Made by a program: the position numbers and the translations under genes. The notes under the pieces are model-generated. The model saw nothing but the letters and a program-made list of their open reading frames with translations. It searched no databases and was not told the DNA's origin. From Liolophura sinensis (Eukaryota; Mollusca; Polyplacophora; Chitonida; Chitonidae), in contig NC_088306.1 in the NCBI RefSeq assembly GCF_032854445.1, positions 22,539,764 through 22,603,763 on the forward strand: a stretch of 64,000 bases of DNA, in the 5' to 3' direction. Positions 11,586-24,000 of the stretch are shown one piece after another. The first letter of the stretch is position 1. Each line of letters opens with the position of its first letter.

Positions 11586-12046
11586 GCCAAGGTATGCAGT
11601 TGAGCTTTAATACCATTGGAGACAGTAAAGATGCAGAGGTATGTGGCTGGCAACAACAATTCCAAGAAGTCCACTGACAAGAATCAGAACCGTGAGCGAT
11701 TGAAAACACCTGGAAATGGCCACGGTGCAGGCAATGTGTCAAGTAATGATGGCAGCATCAGTTACAGAGACCAAGGATCTTTCAGATCTTGGGATGACTA
11801 CATTCCTGTACCTAAGCTAGGCTTCATGTCAGCTGCAGCTTGCATTGCAGTCATCGCTGTTCTCTGTTTTGCTAACAGTGTCTCAGGGGAATTTGTCTTT
11901 GATGACAATGAAGCTATTCTAAATAACAAGGATCTCCTGCCAGAAACTCCTCTGTCTCTACTGTTCTCACATGATTTCTGGGGCAGGACATTAAACTCTT
12001 CCACCAGCCACAAGTCTTACCGACCATTGACTGTGATGACCTTCAG
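11586..12046 (+). CDS. TMTC4: TMTC4 exon 2 (first coding exon; residues 1-138)
   Basis: Acceptor gttcaccag at 11585, 45 nt of 5' UTR, ATG at 11631, donor CTTCAG|gtac at 12046. It encodes the hydrophilic N-tail, the first membrane span and the conserved DD motif loop (GEFVFDDNEAI, HDFWG, SYRPLTV). The phase-2 Arg codon is completed in exon 3. Confidence 0.93.
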
Positions 12047-15000
12047 GTACTGGTACTTTACTCCCTAATGTCTTGATACTTTCATTTAACATGATTTTTT
12101 TCTCTCATTTATTTTTGGAATGAAAGGAAATGGTCCACGCAGTGCGATTTGTGAAAAAAAAGTTATGTTAAAATTTATAGGTAAAGGTTTGTACATGTCA
12201 GGATGTGTACATATATTTATATGTAATGGTTTGTACATGTCAGGATGTGTACATATATTTTGGCTTTCCTTGCAGCTGCTTTAACTGGATCTGGTGATCT
12301 ATAGGCTAACATTGGATCATAAAGGAAAAGCTTTACTATACTTGTATGGGAAAGTCTAAAAAAAGCAAAAGAAAATGAATGCTTCTAAATATGAGAGGAT
12401 GTACATATATGTATTTATGCTTGGGGTTTTGCCTTTTACAGTACTTAAGACTTGCCGACAAATGTGTCCTTAGGTGTTTGTTTAGTAACATGGCGAGTCT
12501 GTATATACATGTATGTATGCATGCTAAGGGTTTAGGGTCGTATTTAGCAAAATTTTTTCATTAGGTCTATGCACATATTTGGTGTCTTCTTGTGACAGGG
12601 TGAGTCCTTTGCTCTAACTTCTCAGAGCGGAGTGCTGAGTACCATTTTTAGGGTCTTTGATATGTCTCAGTTAAGACTAGGTGTGAATGGATTTTAAACA
12701 TAAATATAAGCGGGAGAAATTACAGAACAGCTGTCAGATTTGTGCCACCATCAGAAGTTGCATAAAATATTTTCATGCATCTATTACATGTATATTACAT
12801 GCCATTACATCAAGTTTAACAGGCCGTACGTGGGAAGGTCTGGCAGCAACCTGCGGATGGTCGTGGGTTTCCCCCGGGCTGTGCCCTGTTTCCTCCCACC
12901 ATGATGCTGGCCGCCATCATATAAGTGAAATATTCTTGAATACAGCATAAAACACCAGTCAAATAAATAAATAAATAAATCTGGTTTAATGGGTGTTATG
13001 CACCAGATCTGTTCGTCATGAATACTACAGGCATTGCACAGTGTCATTTTGTTGTGATTATGTTTCATATTCAGTGTCTACACTACAATACTTCAGTGAG
13101 TCAGCAGTATAAATAATGGGAATACTGTAAATCTTCAAACTTTGCACTAAGAATGGAAGCATCATTAGACTGTGCAAATTATTTGTTTACACCCCAAAAG
13201 GCTATAGTTCTCTCAGAATGTTCAAAATATTGGTCACAGTGGTGGTTGAAAAGGTTGAAGAATTAGGGTAATTGGATTATGGGAATAACTTCTCACAATG
13301 AGACAATGAAAGTGTGATCAAACATTAAGAACAAAAATTAAGATGAGTTATCCAGTTTTTCTGTTGAACATATTTGTCTGAAAGATTCAGCGGCTATCAA
13401 AATTTATACATTTCATTTTCTCCCATGTTTTTTTTTTTCAGGATTTGACCACAATAACCTCATAAGATTTTTCCATCATTTTTTTTCAGACTGAACTATT
13501 TTCTGGCTGGAGGTCTGCACCCTTGGGGATTCCATCTCACTAATATTCTTCTGCATTCCGTCGTCTCCTTATTGTTTCTGGCTGTGTTCTCTGTTCTGAT
13601 TGGCGGATACAGTCAAACACCAGGGGGTTCTTTGACATTCAAAGCGCCACGCTCATCCTTGTTCTGTGCTGTCTTATTTGCTGCTCACCCTATACACGTT
13701 GAAAGTGTAAGTTACACATACATGTATACATGTCAGAACATGTACATTTATACATGTGCATGGGTCAGAACACGCACATGTATACATGGGTCAGAACATG
13801 CACATGTATACATGGGTCAGAACATGTACATGTATACATGGGTCAGAACATGTACATGTATACATGTCAGAACATGTACATTTATACATGGGACAGAACA
13901 TGTACATGTATACATGGGTCAGAACATGTACATTTATACATGGGACAGAACATGTACATGTATACATGGGTCAGAACATGTACATGTATACATGGGTCAG
14001 AACATGTACATGTATACATGTCAGAACATGTACATTTATACATGTGCATGAGTCAGAACACGCACATGTATACATGGGTCAGAACATGCACATGTATACA
14101 TGGGTCAGAACATGTACATGTATACATGGGTCAGAACATGTACATGTATACATGGGACAGACCATGTACATGTATACATGGGACAGAACATGTACATGTA
14201 TACATGGGACAGAACATGTACATGTATACATATGCATGGGTCAGAACATGTACATGTATACATGGGACAGAACATGTACATGTATGCATGGGACAGAACA
14301 TGTACATGTATACATATGCATTGGTCAGAACATGTACATGTATACATGGGACAGAACATGTACATGTACACTGGTTCTTTAATCTTTTCATAAGAAAAAC
14401 AAGCTACCCTAAAATTTTGCCCACAAAAGTGAAGTTTTAGAGGCAAAGACTGTCACAAAATATTATTTAGGTGCTGAAACTTCCAGTTTTTCAGTAGAAT
14501 ATCAACCCATGTTCCAAACAAACCTCAAAACACCTTTTTAAAATCAGTGCAACCCTGAGAATCAGGAAATGTGGGCCAGTTAGTTACGGACGAAATGTAT
14601 GGTCATTTAGGGTATGCATTGAAGAATCAATTTTTCCTCTTTTGTAATTTGTACTGCAATTAATGTTCTGTAAAAATGCTCTTTGAGAAGTAGTGGAAGG
14701 ATTCTTAACTTTTTAACATTTACTTGCACATAAATGTGGTCTATTTAAAGGATACATGAAAGGCTTTGGTTTTATTTCTTAATGGCCAGATTATCATGTT
14801 TAATTACATATAACAGTACAAACAAATTATCAACTTTCACATTGGGGGGAAAAAATGTCTTTAAAATACAGTTTTGTCTAGGCCCCAGGAAATTAAGTAG
14901 CTTGCAGCGGCAATGTCAGCGATGCTCCCTGTCTTAAAAGAACTCTATGGGGAACAGACTGAACGGCTATCACCGACTGGGGGCGGGTGTAGGGGCATTG

Positions 15001-18000
15001 AGGGGGCGCAAAGCTGGCCTTAAAAAGCCATTAAAAAGCCACATAGAAGTTCCTATGTACATGTCACCTTACCCACACTGTAGCTACACAGTTCACCGGG
15101 CTCGAGGCACTGCCAGGGTGTTGAGTTCCGAGCAAGATCATTGATAACATAATTTCTGAAAAAATCTCACCGTTGACGGACAATATGCATAATTTAGAGG
15201 GGTAATTAACAAGTATAAAAATATCCCCAAAATGATTTTTTTTAACAAAAAGTTCCGGGGCATAATTTTCTTCGCTTGGCATAGAAAGACAATCTTAGTT
15301 TTGTATTCATGTTTATATTAGTTTTATATTTATTTATCCTTTTCATGTATCCTTCAAGTCAACAGCCAGCAACCTGCGGTTGGTCGTGGGTTTCACCCCG
15401 GGCACTGCTACGGTTTCCACTCACCATAATGCTTTCCGCCGTCGTATAAGTGAAATATTCTTGAGTACGGCGCAAAACGCCAATCAAATAAATAAATAAA
15501 TTTGTCAACCAATGCATTTATATACAGCATACCCTAATTCCTCAACCATTTCTCATATGGAAGAGCTTATGGGCCCTTTTTAGCTTATCTTTGGTGTCTA
15601 ATCCACATCGGTTGGGTTGACATCACAAAAAGCATAATTTTATCAGTATACACAGGATGGTGTCATCATAATATGCTGGAATAAACATCTAGCAAACGTG
15701 AAAAAGGTTGAAGAATGACTTTCATGGCTTGTAACTGTTTTAGTATAGGGAGTGAAACATAAAAAATTTGATCTTTTATTGAACTTTGACTATATTTATA
15801 AATGCATATATCAGAAGCAGCTTTTTGTGGTCATCAAGTTGGATGTGTTTTCTGTGAACATTGCCAGGTGGCGGGAGTTGTTGGGAGAGCAGATTTGCTG
15901 TGTGCATTTTTGTTTGCTGCCTCTTTCCTCAGCTATGTGAAAGCTTGTCATTCAGGTAAGTTTACCACAAACATAATCTCCTGTAGGGGGCGCTTAAAGT
16001 GTGTGCATAAACATGCAGTGTTGTGACTGAAAATTGACAGGTGTCAGGAATCAGAGTAAAGGAAATCCTTGTGAGATTTTATGACATTTTGACCATAATT
16101 TGTTAAAACAATATAATATTTTTATTTGTGCGTTTCATTTAATTGGAGTTTTACGCTGTGCTCACAAATATTTCACTCTTACGACGATGGCCAACATTAT
16201 GGTTGGAGGAAACCTTGTGGAGCCTCGCAAGGGAAACCCTCAACCACCCACAGGTTGCTGGAAGACCTTCCCAGATAAAGCCACATAAAATATAAACCTG
16301 TGACTTTGAGGGAGTAGTCTTATGTTTCCACCACCCGTAAAACTGACCTCTGTCATATAACTGACATGTTCTTCCTGATTGTATTGATGAAATCAGTAAA
16401 TTTTAAAAAATATATTTTTAATTGTGACTTGTTTTGGCCTTTACCAACATTCCATTTGGGTGTGCATATATTATCCCAGTGCTTTTTATAATGCATTTTT
16501 ATTTGTGAATCTCCCAAATCGCAAGTTTCTCCGTTTGATCTACAGGTACATCGTCAGTTCGACCTGAGAGTTGCTCCCCTTGTTGGTTACTCCTCAGCAT
16601 GCTGCTCTGTTCTTTGTCCGTTCTATGCAAAGAGCAAGGAATCACTGTCATTGTAAGCTCAGCTGATTATGTTATGATTTCAATGTAATTCATGAATACA
16701 ATCATTAGTGTGGATTTGCAGGTAGTTGTTTGATTTAGAGAGTGCATCTGCCCACATCTGCAGAACGATACATTCATGGGACAAGCAAACGCACATGTTC
16801 GTTTATGTCTATGCCAAAACATTACAGACTATGGAAACATCCCAAGGTTCAGCTTATTTATTTCTTTTCTGTATATTTTTTTTTTCCAAGTGCCTGACTC
16901 AAACGTATGTTCAAGTTTGCTTACAGTTTTATGTGTCACAAAGATTCACATAAAATGTGTGAATTTAGCTGAATTGTATAACAGACAAAGGTTACAGTGC
17001 ATTCAAAATTTCCCACCGCATTTGTTTATGCCACAACAAAGGATTCATGCCTGTTCATTCTTGAAACAGATATCTAACCTATAGAAGAAAACTAAAATTT
17101 ATAGAATTTTTGTGATCAGTGTTTTACATACATGTAATACATTACTGAACACTATTTCCCCAGTTTACATCTGTGAACTGAAAACTGGATTTGAACATCC
17201 ATTTTCATTGATCATGGCTGCTGACCCATTCTAAACTCAAAGCTGGATTTGAACTTCCAACTTCCACTGATCAAGACTATTGACCCATTCTGAACTGTAA
17301 GCTGGATTTGAACTTCCAACGTCATCGATCATGACTGCTGACCCATTCTGAACTGAAAGCTGGATTTGAACTTCCAACTCCATTGACCATGACTGCTGAC
17401 CCATTCTGAACTGAAAGCTGGATTTGAAGTGAAAGCTGGATTTGAACTTCCAACTCCATTGATCATGACTGTTTTCCCATTCTGAACAGAAAGCTGGATT
17501 TGAACTTCCAACTTCATTGATCATGACTACTGACCCATTCTGAACTGAAAGCTGGATTTGAACTTCCAACTCCATTGATCATGACTGTTGTCCCATTCTG
17601 AACTGAAAGCTGGATTTGAACTTCCAACTTCATTGAACCGGCCTGGATAGCACAGTTGGTAGAGCGTCTGCTTCGGGACCAGTAGATCCAGGATCAGTCC
17701 TTGATCGAGTCACACCTAAGACTTTAAAAAAGGAAGTTGTAACTTCCTCGCTTGGCGTTCAGCATGAAGGGGATAGTGCAATGACTGGTTGACCCGTATC
17801 AGTATAATGGCTCGGGCGGGGCGGCTTACTTGCCTTCAAAAAGTCGTCGCAGTGAAGTAGCACTAAATAAAGGAGCGGTGGAAATCCGTCCTGCAACAAG
17901 GAGGCACATTACACATACATGCACCCTAAGGATTCCTTCGTCGTCATATGACTGAAAAATTGTTGAGCACGACGTTAAACCCCAAGCACTCACTCACTCA

Positions 18001-21000
18001 CTCACTCCAACTTCATTGATCATGACTGCTGACCCATTCTGAACTGAAAGCTGGATTTGAACTTCCAACTTCATTGATCATGACTGCTGACCCATTCTGA
18101 ACTGAAAGCTGGATTTGAACTTCCAACTTCATTGATCATGACTGCTGACCCATTCTGAAGTAGCCTGACCTGTTCTGCCACTGAAAACCAGATATTATGT
18201 AAATAAAGTCTCTCCAACCAGAATACATATGTTAATTTTATACCTTTTCATTTGTTTTTATTGACTTATTTTTTTTTTTTGTCGTGTGTTTCCAGGGATT
18301 GTGCAGTGCGTATGATATTATTCAAGTTTGTCGCATCAACATTTTCACAGTTTTCACGAGAAAACAACAGGCTTCCAACAAAATGACTCCAAACAACAAC
18401 AACAACATTGTGAACCCTTCCGACAGTCAGAAGGTACGTATATTAAAGTAAGGGTACTTCTGGGTGTTGGATTTACTCTATTAAAAATAGTGAAATACAT
18501 GTGGAAGTCTGTGAACTGTATGGAAATGATTGGGATAGTTGAGTAGCAAACATGTAGGCCACATGTAACCTTGAATCCAGTGACACAGCCACGGGAGTTA
18601 CAATTCGAAAGAAGATGCAATACATCTCCTCTGTGTGTAAAATGTTCTTTGCTTTTGATCCCTTGTTGAAGGTGTTGTTTTGTTTGAAGAAACCCTGCAC
18701 TAAATATCCTCGCGAGGGGACTACGACTTATTGTATCTTGTTTTACATCGTAACTGTTGTGGCTGCACCAGTCAGTTCGGACATAGGCAGGGATGTAGAT
18801 GAGGATTGGGAACTAAGTGGAGGGATAAGGATGGATATGGGGATATTGATGAAGATAAGGGATAAGGGATGGAAATTAAGGATGAGGATTGATATGGGTG
18901 TAGGAATACATTTAGGAAATGGGGATAACAGTCAAGGTGGGGGTGGAGCTTGGGTTGTAGGCATAGATGTAGACGAGGATTGAGAACTAGATGTAGATGG
19001 AGGGATGACGATGGATATGAGGATGTGGGTGGAAATGGTGGATATGGATGGAGATGGGGGATATGGATGGACATAGAGTTGTAGCTATGGATGTAGATCA
19101 GGATTTGGAGCTACATGTTGAAGGAGGGATGGAGATGGATATGGGGATATGGATGGAGATGGAGGATATGGATGGAGATGGGGGATATGGATGGAGATGG
19201 GTTTGTAGGTATGGATGTAGATAAGGATTGGGAACTACATGTTGAAGGAGGGATGAAGATGGATATGGGAATATGGATGGAGATGGAGGGTATGGATGTA
19301 GATGGGGGATATGGATGGAGATGGGGGGATATGGATGGAGATGGGGGATATGGATGGACATGGAGTTGTAGGTATGGATGTAGATAAGGATTGGGAACTA
19401 CATGTTGAAGGAGGGATGAAGATGGGTATGGGGATATGGATGGAAATGGGGGATATGGATGGAGATGGAGGATATGGGTGGACATGGGTGGAGATGAGGG
19501 GAGATGGGGGATGAGGGGAGATGATGGGAGATGAGGGATAGGTAAGGAGAAGAGGGGAGATGAAGGGGGATAGGGATGGAGATGGAGTTGTAGGAATGGG
19601 TAGATGGGGATAGGGGAAAGTGATATACTTGGATGATAGGGATGAGAGGATGTGGGGAAAGGGATTCAGAAGCCATGGCATGGGCCTGATAAAGGCGCAT
19701 CGTGCTCAGAAACATGCTCAAAAGTTTTGTGATCTCTATCAGGGATTCTAGTGGAATGGTAGTGGAATGCTAGAAGCCTACAGGAGGCGTGGCATTGGTG
19801 AGCTAGCGGCTTTCTTTGCTCTGAAAGGCACTGAAACTTGTTTACTCATATTTTCTTGTTATTTTCTGATCTTTTACCACACTGCGGGCTCTCCTGTAAC
19901 AGACTTAACATGGTAACTCAAACCTGAAGCATGTGAATGACATCGTGATGTGGAAAACTGTATATATATTTACAACTGTTCATTTACAAATTGTTTGAAG
20001 TTTGGAATGCTGTGAATTTGATACATGTCTCAGTAGTGTGTTACCATTGCATCTTGTTTGCAGTGCAACAAAAATGTTTATACCCTAATTCCTCAATCTT
20101 TTCGCATATGAAAGAGCAACTTTCAGTGCAATTTGTGCACATTTGTAATTTGATTTAAGAGACAAAACTTGATTGGCCAATTTCAGGGCTTCACAAAAAG
20201 TATAATTTTATCAGTCAACATTGAATGGTACCTTGAGAATATGCGAGAACAAACACCTTGCAAATATGCGAATAGGTTGAATAATTACATATATATGTTA
20301 TTGTGTAAATCAGTTTTGTAGCATTTATGGAGTGATGAAATAAACTGGATGTTAGCTCAGTCTTCTAAAGTGAGATGGTGGGTTTTGTATCTATGTTTGC
20401 CTGGCTACATTTGGCTCATGTTTCAGCAGTGTGTTGCTAGTTATTAACCAGGAAACAGCAGTGTCTTGTTTGCAGTGGAACAAATATCTGTATATGTATT
20501 GTGTAGATTAGTTTTGTAGTATTTATGGAGTGATGAAATAAACTGGATGTTAGCTCAGTCTTCTAAAGTGAGATGGTGGGTTTTGTATCTATGTTTGCCT
20601 GGCTACATTTGGCTCATGTTTCAACAGTGTGTTGCTAGTTATTAACCGGGAAACAGCAGTGTCTTGTTTGCAGTGGAACAAATATCTGTATGTGTATTGT
20701 GTAAATCAGTTTTTGCAGTATTTATGGAGTGATGAAATAAACTGGATGTTAGCTCAGTCTTCTAAAGTGAGATGGTGGGTTTTGTATCTATGTTTGCCTG
20801 GCTACATTTGGCTCATGTTTCAACAGTGTGTTGCTAGTTATTAACCGGGAAACAGCAGTGTCTTTTTTGCAGTGGAACAAATATCTGTATGTGTATTGTG
20901 TAAATCAGTTTTTGCAATATTTATGGAGTGATGAAATAAACTGGATGTTAGCTCAGTCTTCTAAAGTGAGATGGTGGGTTTTGTATCTATGTTTGCCTGG

Positions 21001-24000
21001 CTACATTTGGCTCATGTTTCAACAGTGTGTTGCTAGTTATTAACCGGGAAACAGCAGTGTCTTGTTTGCAGTGGAACAAATATCTGTATGTGTATTGTGT
21101 AAATCAGTTTTGTAGTATTTATGGAGTGATGAAATAAACTGGATGTTAGCTCAGTGTTCTAAAGTGAGATGGTGGGTTTTGTATCTATGTTTGCCTGGCT
21201 ACATTTGGCTCATGTTTCAACAGTGTGTTGCTAGTTATTAACCGGGAAACAGCAGTGTCTTTTTTGCAGTGGAACAAATATCTGTATGTGTATCGTGTAG
21301 ATTAGTTTTGTAGCATTTTTTGAGTGATGAAATGAACTGAATTTAAAATCTAAGGAGAGATGGGTCTGTGTGTCTTACTGTCTGTGAGTCTGTTTCACAT
21401 GTAACTCTTATTCTTTTGTACTTGACAGCACATTGTACCAGAATTCACAGAGAACGATTTTTGTAAACAATTTGTATTGAATTATCAATTATATGTTCTG
21501 TATTTCACGTAAATTTAGCTTTCTTAAAGTGACACATTTTGTTACATTCTGAGTAACCCCCCCACCCCCACCCCCCACCCCGCACCTTTTAGAACCAGTT
21601 AAAGTTTGATTGAAGTTTTGTGTGAAGTTAGATTCATTTCTTATCAGAGAACTTAAGTGTTTAGCATTAAAAGTATCATTTTAATGGCTTTATGTGCTTC
21701 TGAAAGTGCCTTTGTACAGAACAGTACAGTAAATACAGTATTCTTTTCACGTAGAGCATGTGTGGGTGTTAAATGTTGAAGTGGCATGTATTCAAGCATT
21801 TGAGCTGAGGCGTGTGCTGTATTATGTTTTGTTGATTTATTTATTTATTTGATTTGTGTTTTACGCCGTACTTAAGAATATTTCACTTATACGATGGCGC
21901 CCAGCATTATAGTGGGAGGAAACCAGGCAAAGCCCGGGGGAAACTCACAACCATCCTCAGGTTGCTGACAGACCTTCCCACTTACTGCCAGAGAGGAAGC
22001 CAGCATGAATATTATGTTTTGTCTTGTATTAATGTACAGGTTTGCATTTAGGAAAACATGTGCTCAGCTTTACGCTACATTGTAATTCTTCTGCCTTTTC
22101 CACCACCTATGTGATGAACATTTTGAGTATTTCTGAGTGAACTGTGGATTGTAGAGAAATAATTTGCATGGTTTTATGATGGTTGCATCTTTCATTGACA
22201 CAAACAAATCATTTTTAGTGTCATTTTCATAATAATTGTATGCGTAAATAACACTGAAAAAAAAATGCTGTAGACATCATAAAGGGTGAAGATTTACATC
22301 GTGCATCATAATATACCAGGATTGTAAAATTAGATAAAGTATGAAAATTAGGAAATTAGGTAATGCCAGATTGACTACTATTGAAAGCTGCTCTGTACCT
22401 GGGAAAAAGGTTGTTGTTCCTGATGTATTATTCGTGGTGACCTTAATTTGGAGCTTTGAACTCATTGTGAGTTCAAGCCTAGCTCATGCTGGCTTCCTCT
22501 CCAGTTGTACAAGGGAAGGTCTGCCAGCAACCTGCGAATGGTCATAGGTTTCCTAGACCTCTGCCCCATTTCCTCTCGCCATAATGCTGGTCACTGTTGT
22601 ATAAGAGAAATATTCTTGAGTATGGCATAAACACTAGTCAAATAAATAAATAAATAAATAAATATCAAACATGTATGAACACATGTGAATAATAGGCATG
22701 ATACAGTTCATAAACTCTAAAATATTACCTCATACTATGCAATTTCTTAAATTGTATGACCCTGAAAGCTTAAAAAATTGGCTGTGAAATGGCTGATTGC
22801 CATATTTTGATGACTTTAATTAAAATGCAAATATCGATGGCTGCTGTTAAAGTGCAAATTTTGTGACTGCTGTTCAAGTGCAAAGTTTGATCTGCTGTTA
22901 AAGTGCAAATATTGATGACAACACCATGTAAATTTTAGATGCACTGTTATCAATATCTGTTTTCCAGGCTTACCCTCCATGGCTGAAATCCTTGATCTTT
23001 AGGCACTGCATCTTGTTATTCACTGGAGTCATCTTATTGGTTGTTCGCTGGAGGGTCATGGGGTCAGCTCCTCCCACTTTTCAGCTGATGGACAACCCAC
23101 ATTCCTTTGTCAATGGCACTCTGATGAGAGTAAGTGACTTCTTCTGCTGTTTTTGATTTTGTGTTTTCAAGCAAGTAAAGCTCTACATATGTTTGTTTGA
23201 CTCTCTTTTGCCATGTTTGCAAACATACTGATATGATTATTGATCTTTATGGATATTCATTTCTGTGTAGACACCTATATTCACTGTTTCTGCACCCATT
23301 TGTTTTGTTTTTTTGTTGTTGTTTTTTTTTTTGGGGGGGGGGGGAGGTTGGGGGGTGCGGATTCTCCCTGGTATCCTCCTACAATAATGCTGGCTGCAGT
23401 TGTATAAGTGAAATATTCTTGAGTACGGCGTAAGACACCAATCAAATAAATAAATAAATAAATGTGTTTTGCATCAGTGTTGGTCATTTATATTTCACCA
23501 TGCACTCAGGGCATTATGGTTTCCTCCACTCCATTATGGTTTGTTCAAATAAAAACTTCAAGGGTATGGTGTTAAAAAACAATGAAATAAATAAATACTG
23601 AAAACATTCTGTAGAACAGAATAGTATGATGTACAACAAGAAAGACTGTCAAGAGTTTGATTATTATTTGCTCCTGATGTTACATCTATGAACATTGATA
23701 AAATATTTATGGTCATAAAACTGGCTATGAAGCTTGTGGCAGTTTCACTGTTTCAAACAGACAACCCAGGGCAACAGATGCCCCTGTATTTGACATTAAT
23801 TAATATTATCCCTCAAAATATGAATTAATGAAATTATTCATGGTGAACTAGCCATCATACAAGCACCTGTTCATGTTTTTCTCACAGACAGTCAACTACC
23901 ACTATCTCTATGCCATGAATGGCTGGCTATTGGTCAATCCATGGTGGCTCTGTTTTGATTGGTCCATGGGCTGTATTCCTGTCATCACCTCATTGGCTGA

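Noticed and set aside
11616-11630. Upstream start at TTG for TMTC4
   Set aside because: 11616 is TTG; the first ATG is at 11631 and an in-frame stop lies at 11601, so ATG at 11631 is the start.
13572-14446. Long overlapping frames (Met/Tyr/Thr/Cys/His-rich) on both strands
   Set aside because: They are readings of the 26-bp minisatellite in TMTC4 intron 3; the period shifts frame each unit and the spliced gene uses only the first part up to 13706.
17641-17715. Possible tRNA gene (GTTGGTAGAGC)
   Set aside because: It is the tRNA-derived head of SINE family B with mismatched stems and a SINE body attached.
18772-19721. Pro/Ser/His/Tyr-rich minus-strand frames up to 148 codons
   Set aside because: Produced by the purine-rich intronic array; no splice sites or conserved pattern.
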